64,000 nt of DNA, from assembly GCA_036583965.1 (NCBI GenBank), contig JAZBQD010000013.1, forward strand, positions 10,848,763 to 10,912,762, written 5' to 3'. Made by a program: the position numbers and the translations under genes. The notes below the pieces were generated by a model. The model did no database searches. It worked only from the letters and a program-made list of their open reading frames with translations, and was not told where the DNA came from. Shown one piece after another: positions 1 through 13,850 of the stretch. This stretch comes from Prunella strophiata. Taxonomy: Eukaryota; Chordata; Aves; Passeriformes; Prunellidae. Each line of letters begins with the position of its first letter. Positions within the stretch are counted from its first letter, which is position 1.

Positions 1-3000
1 CCTGCTGAATTGTTGGATCTGTTACCTTATAATGATGGTGGTTATGGTAATTGTGCACAGCACAGGGCACTGATGAATGTTTCACAGCAGTTAACTTCCA
101 AAAGCAATATTTAACCTCACTATATGCTGTGTCAGAGGAAGACCTTGTTTTATTGCATGATACCCTAATAAAGTAATTCCTTTGCTCGCAGTAACCACCA
201 TTATTAAATATCAAGCAGCAACATGGTTCAGAAATTCTCACACCATTCACCTGTGCACCAGTTAAAAGACATGTCTGGACTGACTTTCAAATGGACTGAG
301 ATGGTTTATGTCCCAAAGCAAGTGGTGACTTCACCAGCAAAACATGTGACAGCATCAGCACTTTCACAAATATTACTACAAGCAAAACAACAACCAAGTC
401 ACCAAATGACCCTCATTCAAGTCTTCTTTGAACTGTGTTTTTCCTATGTGCCAAAATCACAAAAAACCAGTCCCAACCTTCATTCTGTGGCGTCTGTCCT
501 GGGGACACAACAGTCCCTTGGGAAAGCTCATGTGAAAGGTAAATAACACTTTTTATGTGTTTACTGCTATGGAGAGAAGCAACCTCCCAAAATTTCCTAG
601 GATCTGTCTCCCTATTTCCAAAAGCCTGCTACATGCACCCAGCCTATAATCACCACATGCCAAGCTCAGACACCAAGCCTACTAATGTGCTAATAAAAAC
701 TGCTAATAAAAGTTTTAGTCTCCTTAAGCTCTGCTAAGATTTTTACTGGAGATTTGAGGGTTCTACTTGTACAGCTGGATACTAAAACCAGATGGGATCC
801 ACGCTGAGTTCCTAAACAACAGCCTTCACAGACCAAAATTTTATTAGAAACAGTAATGAATTAGCTTTTATTGCAGAATTCTATGCATCTATTTGCAGAG
901 CTAAGCTCTGCTCTTCAGTAACATTTGCTGATTTGATAAAGTAAAGAAGTGCAATCTTATCCCATGGCTTCCATTGAGGGTTAACAATTTCACCCAGCAC
1001 AAGAGGCAGACCAGGATTTAGGAATGCCTCTGGTTCCCATGCAGTTTGGCTGCAGATTACCCTTCCTCACAGGCAGAATGACTCAGATCACAGTGTCATT
1101 CCAGCCACAAACATACTGGCTCTGTGCTTTCACAAGACCATGGAATCCCCAGCACCTCCAGGCAGCAGCACAGGACGGGGCTGCTGCCACAGAGAGCAGC
1201 CACAGCCACACTCTGGCCTTATCTGCAGCTTCCAGAGACCAAATGCTGCCTGGAATTTTTTCCCAGCTGATACTAAAACACTGTGTAGCTCACTCCAGCA
1301 CTTGGCACCTACTTTGGCAAGGGCTGTAAGAACTCCCACCCAGGGTGCCACAGGTCCAGCCTTCCCCTGCTCAGTCCCAGCAGTGGGTGAGCAGGTGCTT
1401 GGGGAAGGGTCACAACAGGATGAGCTTGTCCCTAAGGTGTTCCTGCCAGCTCCCAACAACCAGCCCCTCCCAGCTCTAAAGGAAAATTGTATTAGCAAAT
1501 GTCAACTTACTGCCTAAAAGTGAACTGAAGAATTACACAGTTTCTCTTTTTGCTGTTTATAGACACTTTCCCCCCCAGCTGAGTATGTATATTGATTTGG
1601 CAGGACTCTGCTTTGAAAAGGAAGGGATAATGACAGTTTTAGTAGAGAACAGCCACTATGGTGACTACTCAACAGCTTGGATGCCCCAGGTTTTGGAGAG
1701 ATTGTTTCAGTTTCCCAAAGCAATTATTTCACAATCTGTTTTAGGTGTCAAACATGGTTGCTTATAATTACCTGAAGTGAGTGCAGTTTCCTCCTTGAGG
1801 ACATTTGTATTCCTGATCAAGTCAGTTCTCCCATCCCAACACTAGATTTATTTGAAATAAGCTGACAAACATTCAAAGAGCTTCTCTGGCTCTGTAACAG
1901 ATCTAAATATTTCACAACCATACCCAAATCCCTTGACTTAGTCCTTCCTTTCTTAAAGTTTTATATCCTCTAATTCAGAAAAGTAATTTTTGTATGTTTC
2001 CAGGTGGTAAACCTCCTCCACAACCCCCATACTCAGTTTTCTTTCTCAAAAGCTGTGTTTTAAAGAGCAAAAGCAAGTAGTAGATTCCCTATCACTGCTT
2101 CATGCTTTCCCACATCTGGCACACCACCAGAACATTTTCTATCCAAGTTCCCTCAGCCTCCATCCTGTCAGGGACAGATGTTTACCAAGCAAACAGAAAT
2201 TTGGACTAAGCTGTGCAGATAGCAATATGCAGGAGTTTATACAGGGGAACAGTGATACATTCTTTGGACACTGTTCAGGACAAGCTAACACGAGAAGCAT
2301 GGTATGCAACATCCAGACCTTTGTGTGCTGCTAACAGAAGAGCACATTTCAGAGCCCTTCCTAAATCCACTACACAGCTTAGCAGGACCAGGACTCTGCT
2401 GTGCTGCCTCTCACTCCAATACTGGGAGTTCTCCTGATGCAGTTGTCACTGTAAATATTATTAACAGACCTTGACTAGCCATGGCTAAGCTTACTGAGAC
2501 TACAGCTTCAATGTAAACATACAGAAATTCTTCAGGATGAGCAGAGAGTGACCATCCAAGAACAAAACAAATGATATCATTCTTTGCTCTGGGAAAAGTG
2601 GCAGCAGATAATACCCATATCTAATGACTGACAGATCAGAAATGCAACAAGATCTTCCACTGCCCTCTTCCTGTTTGGCACTTCTCTAACAGCTGTCAGA
2701 CCCACAAGCTCAGGTATTTCCTTTTTACCTTAAGTTTTCCTTTTTATGTGCATGCCTTTCCTTTTTCACCTTGATCACTTCTGCCTCCAAAGTAAGGGCT
2801 TTTAACAACTAACACAGGCTAAATCAAGTGTCACACCACAGCACCAAAAGCAAAAGTCTGCATGATAAAAAGATAGTAAAGAGCAATCACAGACTTCAAA
2901 GAAGAATTACAAAGACATGAGAAGCTCTTCCACAATTCTTGCTCCATTTGGTATCTGTCTCTTTGTGAATGACACTGTGGACAGTGAGAACAAACTAGAT

Positions 3001-4895
3001 TTAAGAGCAGCCTAAAATCTGGATGTAAGATGCAGCATGAAGAACTGAGCAGAAGAGCCTGTGATGGCTCACATTCACATCAACACACAGGAACTAAATG
3101 ATGTGGGCCTGAGCTATTTTTAGGTCTATTGTGAAATCCCACATTCCAGCTGCTCCAAAGATACACCAGCACTACCACAGAGGCCTGGGCTCTGTATCAT
3201 CACCCTGACAGGCTGGAGTGAGTCTAACCCTTGCCCTACATTAGAATTTTGGTGCCAAAGCAACCAAGGCCCTGGCACAGATGGGGCAATGTGGACAAGA
3301 AGTGTTTTGGACAACAAGCACACATGGGCTGGGGAAGGGTTTGGCTGTTGGATACAGAAGTCACTGCAGAGTTGCTGCAGCCTGGCCAGAGGTCTCCCAG
3401 CCGTGCTGGCCAAGGTCACCTCAGCTGTCGTGTCCTTGAACTGCTGCAGGCAGAGCACCAGTTACTGTGGGACCTTGAGGGAAGGGAGAGAAAACAAAGC
3501 AGCAGAGGGAGAGGAGGCCAGGATTTCGAGTACAACACCCCATGCTACAGAATTCTGAAAACAATGAACTTGACAGATTCCAGAAGCAAAGCCTGCTTCG
3601 TGCCTCTGCAATGTTTGCTTGAATCTTGTTATGCAGACATGTCTCTCATAAAGAACAACCCTGCTGATCTCAGGACTAACAGCCTCCACTGGAAGGATCA
3701 GTGAAAAGAAAAGGCCCCATCCTGCTGACCTGTGCTTCTGCAGATCTGTTCTAGGCAGAAACACGAGCTACAACACTAACTCCTCAGAACAAAACACTTG
3801 CACACCTTTGTTCCTTCGCCCCCTCCACCTGGCAGGACACAGGACCAAGGTCCTGCATTCACCACAGGGATCCTAAAGGCACTGAAGGCTCTGGTGTTCA
3901 CACAAGCCCTCAGCACAGACACCTCTGAGGACTCACATCAGCAGGAGTCTCTCAGAACACCAGGGCAGATGTGGTGCAGGACAAAGTCGGGAGGAGCAAA
4001 CACCCCACAAAGAAGGTTCAGGCCAGGTCACACTTGCCAGCTGCCACCTTCCCCCAGATTTGCAAAACCCAAGCACAAACAATGCAGCTCCTATCTCACT
4101 TCCAAAACAAGTACCAGCAGTCCTCTTTCTCAAGAATGGCAAACCTATTACACAACATCAAGGTTATCTGGATCTTCTCCTTACCCCCTCAGTCACCCTT
4201 AAGGCTCCACTCTTCAATTCTTGTTCTTAATTCACAAGCCAGCCCTAGGACAAGTAAGCCCCACCCAAAACCAGCAAAGACAAGACCACCCTCGATCTCC
4301 TGAGATGGAAGAAGGCCCTTTCAAGCTCACACAGGAACAAAACTGTAACAAGCATCAGACTCCTTTGCTTGAGTAAGGACAACTTTTCATGAACTAAGGG
4401 TTCATAACTAGCATCTCTCAACCATTCTTCCTTGCTCCTTCAGCTGAAAGCAGCCTCAGCTTTTATTTCTGCTCTGAACTGTCCCCCCAAAATTCTGCTC
4501 TTTGTTCCCTAAATCACTGGGAAAATGCATAGGGAAATAATGTTAATCTGCAATGAAACAGAAGCACAAACACTACATACACACTCTACCCATAAAGATA
4601 GTCTCTGCTTCCTCTGGTGTGGTATAAATGAGCAATAAAGATATCCCCAGAAATCCAGAAATCTCCCACTATAATTAAAAATAAAGCATTTATCTCTGTA
4701 TGTAGGAAGACATTATCACACATAAAAAATACAGTAAGAAAAGGCATTAAATATAGCAAAAAGGGTTGTATCCATTGCTTCCTTGCACTACACCATCAGC
4801 TAAAGTAGAAGTAGAGAGACTGAAAGGTCTCCAACTGTGTATTACTGTTGTAGATAATGTGCTGCAAACACAAAACCAAGGATAAAAAGCTCTCT

Positions 4896-4930
4896 AACAA
4901 GTCATTAAAATTTAACAAGTCATTAAAACT
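4896..4930. repeat. 18-bp direct duplication
   Basis: TAACAAGTCATTAAAA occurs twice in tandem, with one difference after it. It is a small intronic duplication with no sign of function. Confidence 0.6.
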
Positions 4931-7900
4931 TTTCTGTGCTTTTCAGGAAAAGTGATCAATTCATTAAGCAGCAATGCTTAGCTACTTAAACAGCTGAACC
5001 CTTTCCTCACATCACAGTGCATCACCAACCGTGTCATGGCAAAGGGTTATCTGTAGGTCAGGAGTATTCTGGCCAAAACACACTGACATATCACTAATTG
5101 AAGTGAATCAGATTCTTTCACTAATACCCTGCTACAGGATAATCCAGGCAGTGCCCTGCAAGCCCTTCCCATCTGGCATGTCACCTTTTCTCTTACAGTC
5201 CCAAAGGTGACAAAGCAGCCCTGAGAACCACTCCTAACACTGTGGGTTTGTACCTTCATATACCTTGCAAGTGGCCACGGTCTGGATAACCAGCCAAGGG
5301 AAGGAATCTTTTCCCTGGGCCTGGATGGCTTCCTATGGTCCTTTCCAATCCCATTTCCTATTATCCACTGATGTCACAGCTGGACAGCCAACTAAAAACA
5401 CTCATCTTTCACAAAGGTAACTGCTGCTGAGCTTGCTCTAAAGCAGCACTCAAGAGTTTCCATACCTTAAGGCACAAAGTGAAATCTGCTTAGCAGAGAG
5501 GGAACAGGCAATTCCCCTGCAGCCATTCACAGTACACAGAATGGCCAAGGTGTCACCCAGGCTCTCCTTACCACTTGCTCCTCAGAGACATTAAGCCTGG
5601 AGGAGACTGATAAGAGATTGTCACACTCATGGGAATGGCCTGGAAGATAAAACACCATCCCCACCGAGTCCAAGCAAACTTCTGCTCAATCCAACAGCAG
5701 ATATAGCACAGGGAGGCCAAGTCCAGCAATTGCAGTGCCTGGAGCCAAGGCAGGAAAACAGACAAGGGGCCCTCCATTTCTGCTTGCAGAGTAGAGTTCC
5801 CAAAAAGGCAGGGTCAGGTTCCTCCTGCTGCCTGGAGTGGCACATCAGCTCCTGAACAAATGTCTCTTGAGGAAAGGGGTCATGCCTCCAATGGCTATCA
5901 ACCATTTGACAGCTCAGACAAGCTCACACCACTTAGACTTCCAAGTCCAACAGAACCCTGTCAGCAGCACACTCAGGAATCCAGAGTGATGCCCCAGATA
6001 TTAAAGGTTTTTTTGCACAATGAGAGCAAAAATGGCTCTCAGAACCACAGTCAGAGCAGGGGGCAGGTGCCTCTCAGGCAGTTCAGGGAAGGCCAAGGGC
6101 ACTTGGCAGAGAACTGCCTTCCAGAAGCATCAGGACTGCCCTTCAAATATCAGCCTGGTTTTATTACCCTGTAATTTGTATCTGTAAGGTTCCTCATCAG
6201 TTCAGTAGCTTTTCTAAGGCACATTAAGTACACAGCCAGTAAGCTGCACATTTTCTTCATCATCTCCTCCTAAATCTTTCTTCCATTCGTCCTCTTTCCT
6301 TTATTACGTTTGTAGCTGCAGTGTTACCTTTGATAGGTCTTCCTTTTAGACTCCTATGTCAGATCACTTCTAAACTTCATGCCTTGGTTGCCCTCTTTCT
6401 AAAAGGCCAGCACACACATCTGGGGCTCTGAAGTGCTGAGACTGTTTTGGTCATTTGAGAATGGAGAAAGGGAGGAAGAAGCAGTAACTGATTTATCTAA
6501 GATCAACAGCCAAGAAACCAAGGGTTAGTGAAGAGCTTTGTGCTTGTGTGTCACAAAGTAAATAAGCTGTGACAAATGCACACTGGAACATTTCTGATGG
6601 CAATGGCTGCTTTACTTACCAAGGCATGGCTACATTAATTATATCAGGAGTGACACCAAGTCAGCGTGTTTTATGTTCAAAAACAACCAAAAATTACCTT
6701 CCAAGTCCCATTTGAGCAAATAAACAAATTATTTGAAAAGACCATGTTCAGAATTTTTGTTCTGGTACTAAAACTATTAGAAACAATTTCTGAAGAACCT
6801 TGCTTTTCCTAACCCTATTTTTCAAGCCTTCCTGCTTCAGAAACAGTGATAATCATGTAACTCTAGCTTACATAAAAAACAATCAGATTCAGGTTTTTCC
6901 ATCACTGTCTGAAACACAAAGAACCAACTCTATTTTCTTTGGAGGCAACTGAAACAAGTACTTTTCCTAATCATCTTCATAATTGTTTCATGGACATGTT
7001 AAAGGTTTCCTCTCCAGAGCGAAAGGAAAATTGTATGAAAGCTGTAAAATATTTCTATAGCCATCAAAGAGTTTACAAAGCTTGTCTTTTTCCTCAGAAG
7101 TAGCTTAGAAGTTTTGTCTTTAAAGAACTGTTTGTGCCAATGATATTAAGATATCAAAGGACAGATGAAGGAAACTGTAAATGCAATTAATTTCTGCATA
7201 CAAAGAAAGGAAGTTGCAAGCATATAGCCTGTAGTCTGCAGTTAATTAAAAATAAAATACCAGATTAAACCCAAACTGGTCCAGGTTTCTCAGCTGATAA
7301 GGTTTCTTATTGTTGTTGCTCTGTTTTAAAAAGAGAACCCTTTCTCTCCAACAGCAAAAGGAAGCAGGGCAGCATGAGAAGAGCCAAACCAGGAATTCCA
7401 GATCTCCTGCTCCATCATCCATGACTTCTGTATCTGGGTCCGTCCAGCTCATCCTCCCCTTCATCAGGCACACCTTCATCAAGTGCTTCCTATCTAACTC
7501 TCCTATCACAGATCAAAGCATGGGGAATAAACACTGGACTTTTCCAACTCCAGCCACACCTTCCATCATTCCACCCTACTTTCCATATATTCTCCCCTTT
7601 CATTCCTATTTCTCCTGCTCTGAACAGCATTACACCAACATCCTCCTTTCTCCACAACTCATCATGCTCATTTACCTCTGTCCTTTTATTCAAATCTCAT
7701 TTAAGTACAACTCCAACCTCTTCTCTTCCCCACAGTCCCCACCATGATTAGACACTTCCCTTTCCTTGCTGTCATTCCATCCACCCCTGCTGCTGGCTCT
7801 TTCCTCACTCACACGGGTTCAGTGAGTTTGTAACCCGGGCCCAAACCCACCCAGTCAGCTGAGACATCCTTTTGTGACTTGAACTTTGCAGTATCTCTCT

Positions 7901-10867
7901 TTTTTTTTTTTTCCCTCTTTCCATCCCTGTGGCCTCTGTCAACACCACCCAGCTCTTTGTGTGGCTTTATCTTGGCCCTTCTAATTCACTCAATGCATTC
8001 CTCAAAGATCCTCTTAATTTCACTCCACATCTCACTGAGCTTCCAGCCTCATTCCTTGCCCTTTCAACTTTTCCTGTTTTACAGCAGATCTCTGAGTGCT
8101 GTTATTAGAGGGAAAATTCCACCCACCCATTACAACTTAAAGAGTTCACTCTCTCCTTCAAGCCTGTCAAAATGCCTCTGACATCCCAGAAATGCCCAGC
8201 CTTCAGCTCAAAATGGCTACAAAGCTCCCTTTATTCCTCCCCACCCCTTCCCAGCTTGCAGCATCACTAGATACCCTTTTGTTTGATTAAGACTAATCAT
8301 AGCTTAAGGACACACAGTCAGATAAGCAGCTGCTCAAGTGACTGAATATCAACTCTGCTTTCCAAAAGAATGGAAATTTTTTTCCCCCACATGGGAAAGT
8401 AACAAACAAGAATGGTTCAGTGACCTACTAAAGGGGTGTGTGGAAAAACATGAGTAAAGCCAAGACTGAATTTTGGGTTTCTTGGCTTTAATTCCTCATG
8501 CCACTCAGCAGAAAGAAATAAAAACGGGTAAGTGGGGGAGAACTGAAAATCAACATATTAATTTCTGTTGCCATTCAAAGCACATCATAATTGTGCAGCA
8601 CAAAATCTTCACTAAAAATAATGCCAAATCTCAAAGTTCAGCCAAAATTTTTCAGATCATGCAAAAGTTATTGAGAACTGGCAGTCTGAGGACAAACTAG
8701 CTCCCTCTTCCCTATTTCAGCAATCCATCAAAAATTATGATTACAAAATCCATGTTGTATTTAAGCCAGAAAATAACATCTGTTTACTGAGTAAAAATAC
8801 AAGATGAGAACAACAACAAAACATGTAGATTAAATGGCAGATCAAAAGATGATAACAACACACTTTTTTAATGAAAAAGGTGACTACTGTGCCCCACACC
8901 TCTATAGTAACACCCTGCCCAACCAGGTCCATAGAAACCAGTCTGCAGAGACACCAAAATAACCAGGAGCAAAACAAACAAAACTGTCCCTGTATCTAAA
9001 CCTCTGTCCACAGAATTTGTCTGTTCTTCCTGTAGTCATTTGTAGCCCTGAAGACACCAAAACCTTAATCTGAACCAAGGCCTTCTCACACTACCAATAC
9101 TAAACATTTACTTTGGCAAAGAAATGAGTCTCAGAGACAAGAACAGCTCAGCAACCTTTCTGAAACCATCCTGAGGTTCAAGGTTGTCAAGGTGGAATTT
9201 CAAAGTGCATCTTACACAGAGCTTAAAAGCTTGTGACTATATCAAGCATTTGACATAAGCAGGGTAAGAGGCTCAGTACTGATGTCCTGATTCATACTCC
9301 ACCCTGAATACAGCATCCTTGCTTTGCAGGGACCCTTACTGTGGTTAAAAAAATACTTGTAACAGCAACTCTGCTCAAGTTTGGCTAAATTCAGAGGTGA
9401 ATATAGGTGGTTTTTATCAGAGTAGCTTGTACAGGCAGCATGTGAAATATGTAACTGAATTCTGGAGGTTTTTAATCTCCAAGTGCTATCAGCAGTGCTG
9501 AGAACTTCCCCAAACACTGCACTAACAAAGAATGTGTGGCAAAGGTGCTCTGGAAACAAGCTGACCCCAAACGTCAGTCCACTGAGGAAGGGAATATTTT
9601 TGGCTTCCATCTACATGAAGTGAAGGAGTCATATTGCTAAAGAGGAGAGATGAAATCTAGAAATGACCTGGCAAGCTGCTTCACAAGGCAGCTTTTGTCC
9701 CAGTTCCCAGACCCCACTCTCCTGCTCTGTGCAGCTTTAGCAAGCAGGATCCAGAGGGTTTTGGACAAGGATCTCATGCCAACGTTAACACTCTTACCTC
9801 AGTACAACACCTGGCATGTTCCTTAAGCTCTTAATAAGAGGTGAGAGAACTCTGAGGCTACTTAAGAATAAATGAGCCCACAAAGTCATCTTCATCTACC
9901 CTACCATGGCCTATACTAAGATAAGCAATGACTGACATAAAAATACATAATAGTTTAAAAAGAACACCACCCAGTGCGAGTATCATCATTAATCCTAACA
10001 AAGAGAAAAAATTCTTCTGTCCCAATCTCAGGGGAAAAAACCTTCATGACAGGCTGTTTCTGAAACATTTCTGAATACAGTTCAGCTTCGGGAACTTATT
10101 TCTGGGTAATGTAATTATTTGGATAATTGTAAAGTTATTAGAGGGCATTACTAAATTAAATATCAAGATGACATAACATTTTACTTAGTTCTGTGGTCAT
10201 GTACCCAGGAGCACAGTTTCTCATTAGAATGAGCAGTGTCAAAGGTCTTTCTCATTCTGAGAAGAACATTTTTCAAGATCTTTTTGCCTGCCTGCAATAG
10301 GTCAATTCTAGCCACCTACACTGTCAAGGTCTGCAAGGTCACATTGGTTTAAAGAGCTGAGATGAAGGGGCTAAAAGGGGAAAACCAATGTTCTTTTACT
10401 TCTGTCAGTGTGGTACAGCTCCCATAATCAATCTCATCAGAAAAACAGGTTACATTTAGATAAAGCACAGCCCGCGTGACACCTGTTGTAAACCCCAGTG
10501 TTTATAAGTTACTTATTAATTTAAAAAATTGTTTTAATCTGCTCACTGTACAGGGGAGTATGCTATAGGCATATTTTCCCCTCTGGAATGGCTTATCTGA
10601 AATGAGACATTTCAAGCTGTGCAACTGGGTATGTGACTGAAACAGCTGTGATGGAAATTACAATCATGTTGGTTTGTACTGCTCAAAGGCATGAGGGAAT
10701 CGCTTCCCTGGTGTTCAGAAATAACTTTTTTTTTTAATCATAAAAAGTTTGACCGTTGACAGCACAAAGCCAAACTCAAAAAAATCTACAGCACAACTAA
10801 AAGAGCCCAGGTTACACCACGAATCCGTGACCCAGCATAAATTTGGTCACTTCCAAACAAACCACCC

Positions 10868-10900
10868 GAGGTAATGACCCAGGTAATGACTGAGGTAATC
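10868..10900. repeat. Three short tandem copies of an AGGTAATGAC-type unit
   Basis: GAGGTAATGAC, CCAGGTAATGAC and TGAGGTAATC follow one another in MLXIP intron 1. This is a short, imperfect tandem repeat of about 11-13 bp. Confidence 0.55.
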
Positions 10901-12639
10901 TAGAAAGGATTTGCTTTCTAGCCCATCCACAAAGCTAATGGGTACCACACGTTTTACCTGCCTCTCTTAAAAACTTTAAACACTGAAATACCAGCAATGA
11001 GCGTCACGTGTAAATAAATATTACACAGAGCTCTGTAACAGCAGCTTCCTTGGTTTGTGTTTAACACGGCTGCATCCCCCAGCTCTGCAGGCAGCTCACG
11101 CCCCCACAAAGCAAAATCCACACACCTTCACCTTTCTGTGTTACAGTTTTTGCTGCTGGTTTCCACACCCCCAGTTCTTTTCTAGAGTGAATTTCTAGCC
11201 AGCAAAGGCAGCACGGAAAACATTCACATGGAATCTGTGTGTTTTGTCAGTGCTGGATCTGACAGGCAATAATGAGAAAGGTACAGCTGAGGCAACAGCC
11301 ACAAAAACATCCCCATAAACCAACCAAGATCAAATCCAGCCTGAGGACAGAGAGAACTACAACCTACAGGCTCAATCATTTGTTAAAAAGACATTTCCCA
11401 TTTCACAGCCACGTTCAACACCTCAAATCAGATTTTCCAGAATTACTTCAATCCTTTTTAGACCCAAATTTACAATTGGTTTGTTTGGCAGATTTAAAAA
11501 TAGTATCCCAAAGCTGCTGAGTAAGCAGGCTGGATCTGGGCAGGATGCTTCAGGGCTGCAACTCAGCAAACCCTAAGGTGCCCAAGGACAGAAGCATTAA
11601 GAATGTGCTTTTCTTTGCCAGCCTCTAAGAAGATATTTTCTGCACCTTGCCTCATGCTACCACCAGCAGGCAGGATAAAATTATTCCTTCTGAAATAAAT
11701 TTGGCGCTCAACTTATTCACCTACATCAGAGCTCTTTACTGTCAGTCAGTGTAACAGAATTATTCCTTTGCACCAGATGTGAGCCTCAGTTTCAAAATCC
11801 CAACGACATACTAGTGGAAGCACAAAATAAAACAAAGGTGACAGAGGCCGAGGAGCACATACACATGAGCAGTCCAGTTCTGTTCTTCATAATCTCTGCG
11901 GTTCCTCTCCAAGTTCCTCCCAGCTTGTACAATAAAAGGCTTACTTTCATTTTTATTTTTTTTTGTAAGTGCAAAGTACTTAGGTTCACTGTTGCACACA
12001 CCTTATCTGAGGTTCAGTCTCTTGCCAGTAACTAATAACGTTCTTGGCCAATATCATCAAAATTTTAATATTACTTACATCTTCTAGCTACTGTACAGAA
12101 CAGACCGTTCTATTGTTTCCTCTTCATTAAGCAATACTTGATTAATTGGGGTGGGCAAAGTTAATTTTCTTTTAGCAAGCTAACGTGGTTCCTATAGATG
12201 AAAATAAATATTTCCGTTGATATGCCAAGAGGCATTTTCCATCAAGCCTTTTAATCAACTTCCAAAATGCGCTCAGCAGAGAACATCAGATTGGATCCGG
12301 TTTCTACTCTATCACACGGAACAAAAGGCTGAGCAGACACACATCTTTCCAAAACACTTCTACTCCACAGCTCTGCCTCCATTTTGGATGACAGACAAAG
12401 GGGATAAATGGGAATATAACGCCTTATCGAAGAGATGAAAAGCACAACTGAAGTCTGAGCAAAAGGTGCAGATAAACCCAGGAAGTGCTGCTGCCAGCTA
12501 CAGCCACCACAGGAACAAAGGAAACAGCGACAGAGCCCGCTTGCTTGACTTTGTTATAAAAATAAAATTTGGGGAGGGGAAAAAGGAAAATTGGCCGGGT
12601 TTCACATCGAGCGGGGCACTTTGCCCTTTAAGGGTTTCT

Positions 12640-13530
12640 GTTTAGCACTAGAGGCTTCCACTCGCTCCCAGCCTGGCCGCGGGATGCTGAGGGCTTCCAG
12701 CGGCACCAGCAGCCAGCCGGGCGAGCGGGACCCCTGCCCTCAGCGGGACCCTCAGCCCTCACGGCGCGGGGCAGCGACACCCCCCGCTCGCCCCCGACCA
12801 CGGGCCCCGGGCATGCAGGAAGGGCCCGCTGGGACCCCCAAGTTCGCTGAAAACAAAAGCGGCACCGAACCCCAGCGCATGGGCCGGGGGGTCCCCGCTC
12901 GGCTGCGACCCCGCCCCTCACACGGTCGCGGTCCCCCCGCCCAGCCCGGCCGGGGCTGCCCCCGAGGCCGGGACGCGCTGCCGGGGCCGCTCGGCCCCCG
13001 GCCGTACCTGTAGGCCAGGGACATGCACTCGAACAGCTTCGTGAGGGACGCGTCGATGCTGAGGCGGCCGCCGGCGCCGCCGCCGCCGCGGGCCGCCCCG
13101 AACTGGTAGGTCTGGCAGGTCTGCTCGTTGACCGTGTCGAAGTCGTAGCCCTTCTTGGGCGGGTGCTCGCTGTGCGGCGACGAGACCATGAAGTGCCCCG
13201 AGTGGATGATCTGCGGGCCCGGGGGCTGCCCCCGCCGCGGCCCGCACCGCCGCCCCCCGCCCGGCGACGCTCCGCCATCGTCCGTGTCCGACGAGTCCTC
13301 GTCGGGCTCCGTGCGGGGGGACAGCGGCCCCCGCCGCCCCGAGCAGCCGCGCCGGCCGCATGAACACGTCGGCGGCCATGGCCCCGCTGCTGCCGCCGCG
13401 GCCGAGCCCGCGCCCGCTCTGCGCCGCCACCGCCCCGCTCCGCCCCGCGCCGGCCCCCGCCGCGCTTAAAGGCGACGGAGCGGCCCCGCCGCCCTGCCCC
13501 CGCCGGCACGGGGAACGGGGACAACGCCAG
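12640..13530 (-). promoter_or_regulatory. MLXIP: CpG island over MLXIP promoter and exon 1
   Basis: The sequence changes abruptly from AT-rich flanks to very GC- and CpG-rich DNA from about 12640 to 13530. It covers the whole first coding exon and about 150 bp upstream of the start codon. No TATA box is visible. The 5'UTR and transcription start presumably lie between 13380 and about 13530, but the sequence alone does not fix the start. Confidence 0.7.
13008..13379 (-). CDS. MLXIP: MLXIP (MondoA) exon 1, partial gene, with an apparent frameshift
   Basis: This is the first coding exon of the glucose-responsive bHLH-leucine zipper factor MondoA, which pairs with MLX and activates genes such as TXNIP. 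The ATG at 13379-13377 has a strong Kozak context and reads MAADVFM, identical to the human start. The conserved low-glucose-inhibitory region follows: an acidic DEDSSDTDD stretch, then IIHSGHFMVSSPH (Mondo conserved region I), KKGYDFDTVNEQTCQTYQFG and LSIDASLTKLFECMSLAY. The exon ends at a GTACGG donor within the Ser codon, as expected. The start codon and the conserved block lie in different frames. Dropping one base from the run of six G at 13315-13320 (plus strand) joins them, so either the sequence has a one-base error or the allele is broken. A Gly-rich insert (GGGGAGG) sits between the QFG and LSID blocks and is absent from human. The rest of the gene lies beyond base 1. Confidence 0.88.
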
Positions 13531-13690
13531 GCTCCGCCAGGATTGTTAAAAAAATAAAAATAAAAATAGGGAAGGCGCTGCTGCCCTGTGCCAAACCAGG
13601 AACGTCCCCACTCCTTCTGAGGATGGCTGGTTTAAGTGATTCAGCGGGGACTTCCATCCAGCAGAACAATTCTTTTTTTGAGGGTGGCAG

Positions 13691-13850
13691 AGCACTGGAA
13701 CTGCCCGGGAGGCCGTGGATTCCCCCTCTCTGGAGGCGTTCCAAACCCACCCGGATGCGTTCCTGTGTCACCGGCTCCAGATGACCCTGCCTGGGCAGGG
13801 GGTTGGACTGAGTGATCTCCAGAGGCGCCTTCCAGCTCTAACGATTATGG
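13691..13850 (+). mobile_element. CR1 LINE 3'-end fragment
   Basis: The sequence follows the typical CR1 3' end in sense orientation: a TCTCTGGAGGCGTTCCAAACC-like stretch, a GGATGCGTTCCTGTG block, then CCTGCCTGGGCAGGGGGTTGGACT, GATCTCCAGAGG and CCTTCCAGCTCTAACGATTATG. It is 5'-truncated, as most CR1 copies are. CR1 is the dominant LINE of birds and other reptiles. Confidence 0.85.

Larger units (their letters stand above)
1..13007 (-). other. MLXIP: MLXIP intron 1 (partial, continues beyond window start)
   Basis: This is AT-rich sequence downstream of the MLXIP exon 1 splice donor (GT at 13007-13006 on the minus strand). I looked on the minus strand for the next MLXIP coding exon, which should encode the conserved segment after LAYS, and did not recognise it. 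The short reading frames here lack homology I know and codon structure, so I regard them as chance. The only structure I saw is two small direct repeats, listed separately. Intron 1 of this gene is also long in mammals. Confidence 0.7.

Noticed and set aside
5268..5350. Possible CR1 tail (GGATGGCTTCCTATGGTCC then TTTCCAATCCC)
   Set aside because: Only a short, poor match. The diagnostic CR1 blocks upstream and the terminal ATTCTGTG motif are missing.
1..13007. Searched for MLXIP exon 2 (VSPKWKNFKGL segment) on the minus strand
   Set aside because: No match was recognised; the exon is presumably beyond the window.
12628..13524. A 298-codon minus-strand ORF over the MLXIP exon
   Set aside because: It is an Arg/Ala/Gly-rich shadow frame of the CpG island. 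The real MLXIP sequence is in the other two frames.
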